Below are positions 20,707 through 31,039 of a stretch of DNA of 64,000 nucleotides, piece after piece. The notes beneath the pieces were generated by a model. It saw only the letters and a program-made list of their open reading frames with translations. It was not told where the DNA came from and searched no databases. The DNA is from Anodontia alba (taxonomy: Eukaryota; Mollusca; Bivalvia; Lucinida; Lucinidae). Positions within the stretch are counted from its first letter, which is position 1; each line of letters starts with the position of its first letter. The stretch is taken from assembly GCA_964016985.1 (NCBI GenBank), contig OZ024823.1, forward strand, positions 25,570,095-25,634,094. The letters run 5' to 3'. Both the position numbers and the translations under genes were made by a program.

Positions 20707-21119
20707 ATCATCAATCATTCAATCGGTCATATATTTTTCTTTTGCCTTCCCTGGACTATATAGCAGTTATGTAAATACACGCGTTTAAATTCATATCATT
20801 TTACAATGTAGCCTTTGTGAAAATTTCTCACTGATAAAATTACATTTTTGTCTTTTTAAAAAACGTTTGATTTAATTTTTTAATAAACGCAATATTCCTT
20901 CTTGCTCCATAAATATTGTGGTTGTTTTTTTGTAATTATATAGGGCATTTTCTAAATTAAATAATCGTGCCAATATAGAAGGAGTCTTTGAGAAATATGA
21001 GGACAGTGAGGCCAGTCTGAGCAGGGCGTTTCTTTTAATAGAATTATCGGATATTTTGGAAACATAGTGACGAAAGGCAATGTCTTGATAAAAGTGCGTG
21101 CGATATGCAGTTGTGTTGG
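20707..21119. other. Unassigned stretch
   Basis: A minus-strand frame is open from 21,177 to 20,872 (101 codons) but it runs through the ACGTTG element and shows no family motif. Confidence 0.35.
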
Positions 21120-21220
21120 CCCAGCAGACGTCTATACAACGTCGCCTCAACGTCGATGCAACGTCATGACGTTGCATCGACGTTGAGACGACGTTGTATA
21201 AACGCCATGTGCCCGCTGGG
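21120..21220. mobile_element. ACGTTG-family palindromic MITE, copy 2
   Basis: CCCAGCAGACGTCTATACAA at one end, CGCCATGTGCCCGCTGGG at the other; the centre GATGCAACGTCATGACGTTG, then CATC, is self-complementary. It abuts PAL-A copy 8 with 3 bp between them. Confidence 0.8.
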
Positions 21221-21223
21221 GGA

Positions 21224-21502
21224 CATCACGAAAACATGCCTATATAATTTTGACCCCCTTAAACCCCACTTTTATATAGTAAAACTGGGGTTTACAGGGG
21301 GTTACATTATTTTTCTTATTTCTGTTGACAAACATAGATTGTGGGTACTCGTTAGGACCGCCTCGCCTGGGCGGTTCTAACAAGTACCCACAATCTACAT
21401 TTTGAGCAGAAATGTGAAAAATATCAGAATTTTTATTTGAAAATTTTTTTTTTTTCGGTAGTAAAATTTTCAGTGTATTTGAATAGGCGTGTCTTCGTAA
21501 TG
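21224..21502 (+). mobile_element. PAL-A copy 8
   Basis: Full length, hairpin apex altered (GGACCGCCTCGCCTGGGCGG). Confidence 0.85.
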
Positions 21503-21694
21503 ACTTCAAATAAGATGCCTTTTATTACGACGAGGCACAGATTATTTAAGATTGAATCGTGTCCAGCGAAGACTCAGATCAGTCTCTGAGTGCATCGGCG
21601 CAGCTTGACCAGAATGTTTTCTAGGATCCTAGGTGTCTTCGGGCGAACAACTATAAAGATTGATCCGACTGCGAAGCTTCGCAGGCTTATCCGA

Positions 21695-21950
21695 ATCTGG
21701 CCCCGAGGTTATAAACATTTTTTTTTTCATGCTCAACTCAGCTGAGCATGAATTTGTCATGCTAATAAATCTCAAATAACTAACAATTGTAAATTCTTTG
21801 TTGCTAAACATAGCTGAGCATGAGGTTTTCTTTGCTAATAAATATGAAAATGACAACTATTGTTAGCATTTTCATAATTATTAGCAGAGAAAATTTCATG
21901 CTCAGCTGAGTTGAGCATGAAAAAAGTTTTATAACCTTGGGGCCTGGGTG
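21695..21950. mobile_element. Inverted-repeat MITE with about 50-bp ends
   Basis: Ends CCCCGAGGTTATAAACATTT and CATGCTCAACTCAGCTGAGC are mirrored by GCTCAGCTGAGTTGAGCATG and AAGTTTTATAACCTTGGGG. Each end holds a smaller palindrome TCAGCTGA. A third GCTGAGCATGA copy sits inside near 21,812. Non-coding; only copy in the window. Confidence 0.75.
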
Positions 21951-22189
21951 TTCATGTCCGAAGGTACATTTTCACAGGCTGGGTCTCAGTCACAAAAATA
22001 TTTTAACACAATGGCACGGTCACCTACAGCGATATAATTAAATTCCCCATGGAATTTGTGACCACTATCATGTCAGTATTATCATGCATATTGTTATTGT
22101 TAGTACTAGGCTCCCCCAGACAGTAGATAAACTACACCCTGCTTATAATTAATGTTAGTAATATCTCTTTCTGTTTCTCTTTCTCTTTC

Positions 22190-22275
22190 TTCAGTTTCTT
22201 TCTCCAAAAGTGTCTCTTTCTCTCGCCACAAACAAAACCCATAGCATCTATGTGTGTGTGTGTGTGTGTCCCCAC
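22190..22275. repeat. (GT)n and pyrimidine-rich microsatellites
   Basis: TTTCTCTTTCTC-type run at about 22,170-22,225, then GT repeat at 22,250-22,270. Confidence 0.85.
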
Positions 22276-22299
22276 AAACAATGCCCAATAGCATTAGAT

Positions 22300-22325
22300 C
22301 TAATCAGAAAAGCAGCAGACGACAT

Positions 22326-22356
<31 letters not shown>

Positions 22357-22503
22357 CGTTATTTTTCAGAGAAATAAATTGAATTTGAGATTTCATGTGA
22401 ACCGTCTGTTAGGCATGAAATATATATTCTTATTTTCTCTGAAGAATGATATGAAAAAATTGAATGGCGTATGTTAAAAATTTGTTTGGTGCTTCAAGGG
22501 TTA
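22300..22503. mobile_element. TTAA-1 copy with long T run
   Basis: GCAGCAGACGACATTC is followed by 25 or more T; right part has TTATTTTCTCTGAAGAA and ends GGTTAAG. The palindrome is partial. Confidence 0.55.
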
Positions 22504-22597
22504 AGAACTAACTGGAAAGTGAGTTCTAGGACACTTAGTTATGTGTCACGAAAACACGTAAAATTATTCAGAATGTGTACATTGCATTTTTAAAAAT

Positions 22598-22762
22598 CTT
22601 AAAGCCTTAAGCAAATTAAGCAGAAGACAGTCTAAAATTGATTTTGCAACATTCAGAAAAAAATCAGACTTGACGATTCAAATGAAATGCAAAGCCTTAT
22701 TTTTCCCAGAAAATAAAATACACACAAATTCAAAGTGTCGTCTGCTGCAGTTGTGATAATAT
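22598..22762. mobile_element. TTAA-1 copy, diverged
   Basis: AAGCAGAAGACAG at the left, AAAGTGTCGTCTGCTGCAGT at the right, with CAAATGAAATGCAAAGCC between. Confidence 0.5.
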
Positions 22763-22845
22763 TAGGGTCATCATTATTGTGATACATGCGGCTGTTAATT
22801 TATTTTCAAATTTTGTTAATAACTTTTCCAATACAGTAGTTACTA

Positions 22846-23182
22846 CAGTCGACTCTCGTTATCTCGAATTCCAAGGGACTCTCTAAAAATACTTCGAGGT
22901 ATCCGTACTTCGACATATCAGATTTGCAGAATTAAGGAAAAACTAATTCGACTAACAACATTTTAACAAATATATGTGTAATTGGACTCCTGAAGTTAGA
23001 GATATATTGAAAATATTGTGGAAAAGAGGAGAAAATTGCTCCTCCTTAGGAGCAATTTCTCCTCTTTTCATCAATATTTTTTACATGTTGTTAGATTTTC
23101 ATGTTTAGGCAGGGACCAGATTTTTACTTCGAGATAAGCTGTTATTCGAGATAAGCGATGTCGAGATAGCGAGTGTCAACTG
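22846..23182. mobile_element. PAL-C pogo-like MITE, copy 2
   Basis: Exact CAGTCGACTCTCGTTATCTC start and ...GTCAACTG end with TA on both sides (22,844-22,845; 23,183-23,184). Hairpin AGGAGAAAATTGCTCC / GGAGCAATTTCTCCT at about 23,030-23,060. Confidence 0.85.
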
Positions 23183-23366
23183 TATAGTATCTTTTATTTT
23201 TGACGACAGCCTTAGGAATTCGGGCATGTTTCTCAGCGTCTGATTTATAGTATTAATATGCCCATGTCATGATATTTAGACCTCAAACTATCATTAATTA
23301 AACCGGTGGGCTCTGGGTATCTGAGTATCTGTTTGTTAATAAACCACACACCTATACAGTCTGATA

Positions 23367-23580
23367 TTAACCTTTACCACTCACTTGGTTAATTCAGCAG
23401 ACGACAAATTGATTATATTTTTCTTATTTTTCCCTGAAAACAGGCTTTGATATTTCATGCAAATAGTCTCCAATGGAGACAAGTTGCTTGAAATCTCAAA
23501 ACCTGTTTTCTAGGAAACATAAGAATAAGTATTTTAATACGTCGTCTGCTAAAAATTTTACCCAGAGTGCTAAGCGTTAA
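23367..23580 (-). mobile_element. TTAA-1 element, full-length reference copy
   Basis: Starts TTAACCTTTACCACTCACTT, ends AGAGTGCTAAGCGTTAA at 23,580. Contains TTCAGCAGACGACAAATTG, the central pair around GTCTCCAATGGAGAC, and TACGTCGTCTGC. The two ends are related but not identical inverted repeats. Confidence 0.8.
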
Positions 23581-23632
23581 AGGTATCTACCCCTATATAC
23601 TGGAATGTTTGCTTAGACAGGTCATCACGAAC

Positions 23633-23826
23633 TTAATGCTCTGCATGCTGAGTAACAATTTCAGCAGACGACATTTTAAAATATTTTTCTTATTTTTCCC
23701 AGAAAATACGCTTTGGCATTTCATGCAAATTAAAGCAATTTGCATGAAAAATCAAAACCTTTTTCCTGGGAAAAACCTTGTCAATTTGTCGTTTGCTGAA
23801 TTAGCCCAAAGAGCGGTAAATGTTAA
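23633..23826 (+). mobile_element. TTAA-1 element, second copy in opposite orientation
   Basis: TTAATGCTCTGCATGCTGAG to GAGCGGTAAATGTTAA; about 50 bp from the previous copy and inverted to it. Confidence 0.75.
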
Positions 23827-23837
23827 AATGGGATATT

Positions 23838-24150
23838 AAAGAGCCATCGACATGATTTGGCCAAGTTGGTAGGCGACGTCTTTCCGGAAAGAACAAGTTT
23901 CACTTATGGGAACGGAACACTTTCAAGGGAAGCAACTCTGTTAAAATCGATTATGTCCCCTTCTGAAAAGGAGTCAACTCCAAAAGGAAAGACTTTGCTC
24001 CCTATGGGAGCAAAGTCTTTCCTTTTAGAGTAGACCCCTTTTCAGAAGGGGATTGGCGGTTAGGAAAGCAAGCAGGAGGTCAAAAAAGTTATCTCCCTTG
24101 TCCAACATAACTCAAAAAAGACCAAGGCTATCCAGCCCCTTAAGTACGGG
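23838..24150. mobile_element. GGAGC-family element
   Basis: Perfect hairpin AAAGGAAAGACTTTGCTCCC / GGGAGCAAAGTCTTTCCTTT at about 23,979-24,026, then CCCTTTTCAGAAGGGGA and AGCAAGCAGGAGGTC. Outer ends diverged. Confidence 0.7.
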
Positions 24151-24417
24151 GTTAAAACTGGTACCCTTTTAACATTAGATGTAGTGCAGTTCCATAACAG
24201 CTCGAGTTTTCGTGAAGTCTTATCAGATCTGCAGTTTGCGCAACCGATTCTCCCGTAATACAGTTACTGTGAAAAAGAAAAAGAGCATATCAAGGCTGGT
24301 TTGCCGCAAAGCAATTACAGAAAAACTACGGCTTTGACACATGTTACTTTCACAGATCTGGTCAGTAAAAGCCAATGCAATTGTTTTCAACATGATTTTA
24401 TTCGTATAAGTGATATA

Positions 24418-24725
24418 CAGTCGACTCTCCTTATCTCGAATAACTATTTATCTTGAAGTGAAAATCTGGTCCCCGTTTTAACATGGAAATCTAACAACAG
24501 GTAATAAAATATTGTGGCAAAGAGGAGAAATTGCTCCTAAGGAGCAATTTCTCCTCTTTTCCACAATATTTTCAAAATATCTCTTAGGAGTCAAATTACA
24601 TATTCATTTGTGAAATGTGCGTTCGATTTATTTTTTCCTCAATTCTGCAAATCTGATATGTCGATGTATGTATATCTCGAAGTATTTCAGAGTCCCTTGA
24701 ACTTCGAGATAACGAGACTCGATTG
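24418..24725. mobile_element. PAL-C pogo-like MITE, copy 3
   Basis: CAGTCGACTCTCCTTATCTC after TA (24,416-24,417), right end CGAGACTCGATTG before TA (24,726-24,727). Perfect hairpin GAGGAGAAATTGCTCC / GGAGCAATTTCTCCTC at about 24,521-24,557. Confidence 0.85.
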
Positions 24726-24727
24726 TA

Positions 24728-25260
24728 TACAGAAACAAGCATGGTAGCAATAAATTACAATAGCACCATTCAAACTGAATGTAGAAGAATATTCAAAGAT
24801 TTATGTAGATCAGCAAACCATTTAAAACATACAGCATTTAAGTCATTATAAACTGATTTGGAATAAATGGTTTATTTCAAAGAGAGTGGGCGGAATAGGA
24901 AACATTATGACATAATGTAACATTATTTCTGCAGTATTTCAATATGAAAAAAAAGAGTTACATTCATCTAAATCGAAAGACGAAGATGTCAAACGTATCT
25001 CAAAAATATCAAAGTTAATGATAAGTGCTCATACCAGTTCCACGCAACCACTTTAATAAAATCTTACCTCCTGACAATGGTTGTAGATTTCCGAAGTACT
25101 TTTCAAGTCTGTTTAGACTAAACATCTTGTTGAGTGCGTGTTTTATTTTGGTGTGTTCCTTTTGGATATTGTTTATGTAAAAGACAACTTACAATATTTG
25201 GAAATCGACAATAACTGTTTACAGGTTAGCACTCCAATAGATGGTTAGTGTTTTTTTTTA
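24728..25260. other. Unassigned non-coding stretch
   Basis: Nothing recognised. Confidence 0.4.
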
Positions 25261-25264
25261 GAAT

Positions 25265-25470
25265 CTACACAAACTTTTACCACTCTCTGGACAAATACAG
25301 CAGACGACAAACTGATGATAATTTTTCCAGAAAATAGGCTTTGATATTTCATGCAAATTGTCTCCTGAGGAGACAATTTGCATGAAATGTCAAAGCCTAT
25401 TTTCTTGGAAAAACAAGCAAAGTATTTCAAATTGTCGTCTGCTGAATTTTTACCCAGCATGTTAAGCATT
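25265..25470 (-). mobile_element. TTAA-1 element
   Basis: ACTTTTACCACTCTCTGG to ACCCAGCATGTTAAG. The central palindrome AATTGTCTCCTGAGGAGACAATT (given in halves AATTGTCTCC and GGAGACAATT) is perfect and extends about 35 bp on each side. Confidence 0.8.
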
Positions 25471-25662
25471 GACTGTGCTACAATGTATCAGAAAAAAAAA
25501 TCTGTTCTTGAGTATATGCTGACAGCCACTGTCCAGATCAGCATGCGTGCGCATCTGTGCATTCTAATAAAAAAGGCCTTCGCTGTCGGCTTACAAATTA
25601 ATCAGATAGTTTAGGTCATACAAATAGAAGGTAACAACTGTTCTGGCCAGATTGCGCATACA

Positions 25663-26014
25663 CAGTGGACCTTCGTTATAACGACAGCATTTGTTTTCAA
25701 AGATGTTGCCAATAAAATGAATTTGCTGTTGTAAAGAATCCATAATCTCAGCAGTTTGATATGTAAGAAAGGGCTTATTTTATTATTTTTTATTATAATT
25801 CCCTTTTGAACATATGTTTTGGGTATTTGTTAGAATCGCCACAGTGAGGCGATTCTAACAAATATCCAAACACACTTCTTGAAGTATTAAATACAATATT
25901 CTTTCGGTATTTCTGATTAACTGTCACCTCTTGAGCGAAGGTTTAGTGCCAGTCAAATTTTCATTATAACGAATTTTGTCGTTGTATCGAGTGTCGGTAT
26001 AAAAGGGTTTACTG
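25663..26014 (+). mobile_element. PAL-B pogo-like MITE, copy 2
   Basis: CAGTGGACCTTCGTTATAAC to GGTATAAAAGGGTTTACTG, TA on the right at 26,015-26,016. Hairpin at about 25,811-25,873 (GGGTATTTGTTAGAATCGCC against GGCGATTCTAACAAATATCC). Confidence 0.8.
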
Positions 26015-26544
26015 TATGTACATGATATGTATCTCTGATCTGTCTTTAGCAGCAGCCAGATAACAACGGCTCTTGTCGGATTGTGTGCGGATGTGTAGAC
26101 TGATCTGCGACACTCGTAGTCCCGTTTCGAATTCCCCTTTTGTTCAAGGACTGGCCAATCACCGCACGGTGTGCGACGTGAGGAAGAACGTCCTTATATC
26201 ATATTCGAACAGTAAATGCGTATTAATTTTAGAATATGACATAAAAGCCTTTTACTCACTTTGATATACAGAAAATGCGAATTTTCATTTAAGGGAACTG
26301 GCTATACTTGGTAGAGATTTTCCGCCATTTTGTACAAGGGACTTTCTGTTTGGTTTTCTGCAGTTGTTTGTTTTATTCGGGCTTTACTTCGCTTTCAACA
26401 ATCTTTCAGTCATATCGCGAAGGTGTCTGGATGTGGCAGGGAGCTAAATGCTCACTTTTAGAGTGCTGCCTCAAATAAATATCACGCACCAGACACATGA
26501 CATGATATTCCACCCAGTCACATTATACTGACACTGAGTTGACC

Positions 26545-26712
26545 AGTTCTGATTCCTAGCTACTTTCTTGATGCTGAGCGCCAAGCGAAAGAGCAGCTGG
26601 TACCATTTTGAAAGTCGGCCGGGGATCGACACCGCAGCCCCCCCACCCCCACCCCCCCCCCCCCCCCCCCGGTCACAAAGCGGACGCTCAGCCAACTGAG
26701 CCACTGTGTCGG
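26545..26712 (-). mobile_element. tRNA-derived SINE-like unit
   Basis: On the minus strand: A-box GTGGCTCAGTTGGCTGAGCG (26,685-26,704), a region where a poly-C/poly-G run has expanded (26,639-26,670), B-box-like GTCGATCCCCGG (about 26,619-26,630), then a short unique body. Promoter order and spacing fit a tRNA-headed SINE; such heads are common in molluscs (memory). Confidence 0.65.
26639..26670. repeat. Poly-C tract
   Basis: About 30 nearly uninterrupted C, within the tRNA-like head; probably length-variable. Confidence 0.9.
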
Positions 26713-26880
26713 TTGATTTCCTGCATACCAATCCCCTTCTGAAAAGGGGTCTTCGCTAAAAGGAAAGAATTTGCTCCCCTGGGGAGCAAATTCTTTTAGA
26801 GAAGACCCCATGGGAACAAATTCTTTCCTTTTAGAGTGGACACCTTTTTCAGAAGAGAGACAAAAGTGTATTCATTTCGG

Positions 26881-27270
26881 CCTAGTGACTAGGTTTACTT
26901 AGTATGTGAGAATTTATTATTCAAAAAAAAAAAAAAAAAAAAAATGGAAACAGTGTTCCAACAAACATTCTGTTTACATGTACGTTGAATTATAGAAAAT
27001 TTGTAGCAAAATTATTTTTATACAAACCTGTTTGTAAAGAAGTAGATAACAGTGTAAATAATGAAGAAACAATAGAACAAGAATCCATCAGTCATACTGA
27101 CATGTTGTTATCTCCAAGAGAAGCTGAGAGTACCGAAATGAGTTCATGCGTATCTTGACCGATAACATTGCCTCCTAAATCACAAAAAAAATTACCGAAA
27201 ATTTGTCCGTCCTCATAATAACAAAATATTAGAAAGGACTACACTGCAGAAGATCGAATGTTGCAAAAAC
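26881..27270. other. Unassigned stretch with poly-A
   Basis: A run of about 20 A at 26,925-26,944; no gene recognised. Confidence 0.4.
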
Positions 27271-27274
27271 AAAT

Positions 27275-27365
27275 TTTATTTTATTTATTTATTTTTATTT
27301 ATTTATTTTTTTATTTTATTTTATTTATTTATTTTTTTTTTTTTTTTTTTTTTCATTTTATCTTT
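27275..27365. repeat. T-rich (TTTTA)n/(TTTA)n tract
   Basis: Low complexity; together with 27,420-27,520, which resembles 12,800-12,870, it may be the tail of a minus-strand retroelement. Confidence 0.7.
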
Positions 27366-27646
27366 TATTTCTATAATTGATGCATACCAAGGGAAAAGGG
27401 TTCTTATGCCGTATGAAAACAGCGAAGATCGAGTTTTTATCTTTTATTTAAACAATAGTTTATACATTATTTTAATAGAGGGTGCCTCTGTTAGCTAAAA
27501 TAGTCATCTACAAAGTGGCGCTTAAGTTGTCTGGTCACAGCCTGCCCTGTTTGTCGATACAATCTGCAGTATCCAAAAATTATGTAAGGGAGCAAAGGTC
27601 CTGATCAGAATGTGATAATCCTTCTTTGCGTTTATTGCTGAAAGGT

Positions 27647-27875
27647 TTAACCGATTTATGCCGAGTGGACTCTGCTACCTCAACTCTTTAGACTGGTCTA
27701 TTTCCAATGTGCGGGTGTCTGGTTAGTTTTTATAATCATGTTTGGTAGAAATTTCTTAAGTTAATGCAAACAGTGTAGACCCTGATCAGATGCCGCGTTC
27801 TGTGGCGTCTGATTTGGATCTACACTGTTTGTCAATGTCCCTTTTATGGGACGCTAGGCTTTAATGGGTTAGAAT
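27647..27875 (+). mobile_element. TTAA-2 element, full-length reference copy
   Basis: Starts TTAACCGATTTATGCCGAGT, ends GGACGCTAGGCTTTAATGGG then TTAG. The centre holds AAACAGTGTAGACCCTGATC and its inverted partner ending ACACTGTTTG. TTAA next to CCC/GGG at the ends is the pattern of piggyBac-type elements (family knowledge); the element has no ORF. Confidence 0.8.
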
Positions 27876-28375
27876 TCATTTGCACATTGTGCAAAAAGCC
27901 TAAATGCTATGATGAGCAAAGAGATATAGGTAACGAAGACCCAGGGTGTATTCACGCAGTTTGATTAGGGCATACACGTTCCGCTTACGTTATCAGCTGG
28001 TAGAGTCGAAAACAATGTATACAGAAGGCTTTGATCTGGCTGCGCAGATGTGTATGCTGATCTAAGCCTTTATGCGCAACATTGGCATAAAACAACAGAC
28101 GAATGCTACGAACTAGTTGACTGTTTCCGTATAAACTTGTTATCAGAAAATATGTATTATTCAGACCAGTTTCCCCGGTCGCGGCATGCAAACTTCGGTT
28201 TTCTATAAAATCTGCTTCCGGAGAGCCGTGTACGCATGCAGTCTGATCGGAGCAGCGTAGTTCGCATATTTTTGAAGTCAGATTTCACCAAAATGTCCAA
28301 TTTTGAGAAAAAGCATCCGTCATAACATTATACAATATTTGAAACTGATATCACAGAATAGACCCGCAAACTCAG
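27876..28375. other. Unassigned non-coding stretch
   Basis: Nothing firm recognised; GATCTGGCTGCGCAGATGTG near 28,034 echoes the GCGC family core. Confidence 0.4.
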
Positions 28376-28377
28376 AA

Positions 28378-28612
28378 AACGTACCTTCGGACATGTGCGC
28401 CCAGCGAAGATTCAGATCAGTCTGCGCATTCGCGCAGTCTGATCAGAATCTTCACTGGGCGCATTTTGGATAGCCAAGGATGAAAAGTTTGGTCATGCGA
28501 ACAACGAAGACTCTAATCTGTCTGCGCGGATGCGCAGGCTGATTTGAGTCTTCGTTGGGCGCACATGTCAAAAAGTACGTTTTCTCACGTTGGGGCTCAA
28601 ATATTGAGACAA
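28378..28612 (+). mobile_element. GCGC-family MITE, copy 3 (best preserved)
   Basis: AACGTACCTTCGGACATGTG to ACATGTCAAAAAGTACGTTT. Hairpin 1 (about 28,399-28,462) is nearly perfect; hairpin 2 around TGCGCGGATGCGCA is shorter. A PAL-D element follows directly. Confidence 0.8.
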
Positions 28613-28614
28613 TA

Positions 28615-28965
28615 CAGTAAAACCTCGATAGCTCGAACACCGATTGCTCGTTTACCTTGTATGATTCGAACTCGCTTTTGAGTCCCTACGAAATTCTTCC
28701 GAAAGCGCAAGAAAACAATTAAACATTTATGGAAACTTTCTTTTTTTATCATGAAGTATGTTGTGCGACTCATTAGAATCGCCTCATCGAGGCGATTCTA
28801 ATAAGTACATTCAACATACCATCAATGTATAGCAGATCAAAATGACTTCCCTAAATCATCACCATTTGGCTTCCTGACCTGATTAACCCTCAGTGGCTCG
28901 AACTACACATGTCTCGAATAAATTTCCATGGTCCCAAAGATGTTCGAGTCATTGAGGTTTTACTG
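28615..28965 (+). mobile_element. PAL-D pogo-like MITE, copy 1
   Basis: CAGTAAAACCTCGATAGCTC to ATTGAGGTTTTACTG, with TA on both sides (28,613-28,614; 28,966-28,967). Hairpin at 28,756-28,819 with half-arms TATGTTGTGCGACTC and ATTAGAATCGCCTCA. Confidence 0.85.
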
Positions 28966-29086
28966 TAAGTCGATACATGAGCATGAGAAAAGGGTCAAAT
29001 GCGTACAGCGAATGTCCAGATTCACCTTTGCAATCTCACAATCCGATCATATTGACCATTCGTCAATATACGAATCTTAAAGATGT

Positions 29087-29363
29087 CATTACGAAAACAA
29101 GCCTATTCAAATATATTGAAAATTTTACCACCAAAAATGGAAATTTTCAGATAAAAATTCTGATATTTTTCATATTTCTGTTCAAAACATAGACTGTGGG
29201 TACTCGTTAGAACCGCCTGGGCGAGGCGGTTCTAACGAGTACCCACAATCTATGTTTTTGAGCAGAAATAAGAAAAATAATGTATACCCCTGTAAACCCC
29301 AGTTTTACTGTATAAAAGTGGGCTTTAAGGGGGTCAATATTATATAGGCTTGTTTTTGGGATG
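29087..29363 (-). mobile_element. PAL-A copy 9
   Basis: Full length; core hairpin near perfect with an apex GCCTGGGCGAGGC; right end drifted to TTTTTGGGATG. Confidence 0.85.
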
Positions 29364-30020
29364 TGCAGGCTGATATGAGCCTTCGCTGGGCGTCAGTTGT
29401 CATAAGGTACATTTTCCCGTGTTGAGTCCCAAATTTTACGATACTTATAGTTGATATGGCGTCATAGTTAAACCTAAATTGGCAATAGGCAATTGTTTGG
29501 ACAAACTTTGGGTAACAACATTCTCTTATTCTAAATACGTCTATTAATTGCGTCTGAAAGCGTAAACAAACTGCCAAACAGTAGGTGATAGCTGCGTTAA
29601 TTGTTCAAATGGATGCTGCCACAAACTTGGACATTTATTTGTTCCACGATGGCAGCCAATGTCAAAACAAAGCGTCTAAATAAGATATATTTGTTTAGAG
29701 ATGACTGTGATGGGGTACTAAATTTTTGAATGGTTTATTTGTTATCATTTCCTGCATTAGCTAGGTATTTATGAAAACCTATTATTCAATAAAGATAGTT
29801 TCGTCCTTTTCTTTCCAAATAAGACGTATCACTTATCAAAGCCCACTTACCCATCTCTAATGTGCTTTTTTGAAAATGAGCGGACCACAAACAAGTCATA
29901 CTTTTTTACAATCAAAGCACTGACAGTACTGGTGAGTTGATTGTCTCTGAATGTAGGCTGGAAAAAAAGGTCCTAAATGGGGACTTAAAACTGTTTCTTT
30001 TAACCTTTAACTTCCTGTAA
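29364..30020. other. Unassigned non-coding stretch
   Basis: Begins with a GCGC-like end (GCTGATATGAGCCTTCGCTG, GTACATTTTCCCGTG); then nothing recognised. Confidence 0.4.
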
Positions 30021-30021
30021 T

Positions 30022-30110
30022 TAAAGCAAACAGTGCAGACCCTGATCAGATGCCGCGTTCTGATCTGGTCTGCACTGTTTGCCAATGTCCCAGCATTAAG
30101 CCCAGTCCAG
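30022..30110 (+). mobile_element. TTAA-2 core, shortened
   Basis: GCAAACAGTGCAGACCCTGA to GGTCTGCACTGTTTGCC; the apex has lost one GCGGC arm. Confidence 0.65.
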
Positions 30111-30359
30111 GTCTTAGAATAGAGTTCGGTTCGGAGACAACAGGTTGTGGGTTTCATATCGGGAACATTTGGTTAGTCCGTCGAACGCGCGGTAAGATTT
30201 CATAGGTCAATGATAATCACGTGAACAACAATCTTTAGGAAATTTTGGTGTATGTATTCTCTGTGTCGATTGTGAACAATCGACCAAAAAATAGAACCGT
30301 TGTCAATTCAGTGTGACTGAAATCCCGTTTTCTGGCAAAAATAATGAAATAAGATATCT

Positions 30360-30520
30360 TAAGGCGAGCGGATACATCCGGAGAATTTGTCATCATTTCT
30401 TAAAGAGAGACAACTTTTGAGGACAGGAAATTAATTCTCTAGTACTTGAATCCTTTCACAGAAAACTGGAATATTTGTGCTTAAAAAAAAAAAAAAAAGG
30501 AGCAAACCCTTTCCTTTAGT
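30360..30520 (+). mobile_element. GGAGC-family half, truncated at the LINE 3' end
   Basis: AGGCGAGCGGATACATCCGG, then AGAGAGACAACTTTTGAGGA, an A run, and GGAGCAAACCCTTTCCTTT, where the element stops and LINE-associated sequence begins. Confidence 0.45.
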
Positions 30521-31039
30521 TTTTCTAGTTTAATCATATTTTATTGCCAAATAATCATATAGCAAGTGGGTTGGACCACAAGTTCTCACAACATTAGAAA
30601 AGGTCCTCCCCAAAACAAAATATAACATACAAAGTTTATGGCATTTAGTAACTCTTATTATGTAGACACTAGAATTCCGATTGTCCAGATGCTAGTACAG
30701 AAAGAAGAAAGAAGATAAAATTATATAAGATCAAACAATATACAGCGTCTGGAGAGTCCGAGTTCGCGTGTTTACATGCATACAAAATTAATTTATAATC
30801 AACAAAACATTGAGCGGTCGCAAGTAGAGCTATAGAAAGAAGAAAATAACTAGAGAAAAGAAAATAAGAACGGTGTACAATGATAAGAAATTAGTTCTAT
30901 AGGAATCTAGTTTCAGGATAAAAATGAAACTAAGAAGGATGAGTAGTGAGCGGGGGTCACCAAACCAAGCTTCGATAAAACTTTAATAGATATAACAGGC
31001 TACTTACATGTTACCAGTATTTAAATTTGGTTTTCCGTT

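Larger units (their letters stand above)
26280..26880. mobile_element. GGAGC-family element split by a SINE-containing insertion
   Basis: Left end GGCTATACTTGGTAGAGATT at about 26,292 and a second part from GATTTCCTGCATACCAATCC (26,713) through the hairpin AAAGGAAAGAATTTGCTCCC at about 26,759-26,790 and a second partial arm. The 350 bp between hold the SINE-like unit at 26,545-26,712. Confidence 0.6.

Noticed and set aside
20872..21177. 101-codon minus-strand frame
   Set aside because: Its N-terminal third lies in the ACGTTG element and no domain is visible.
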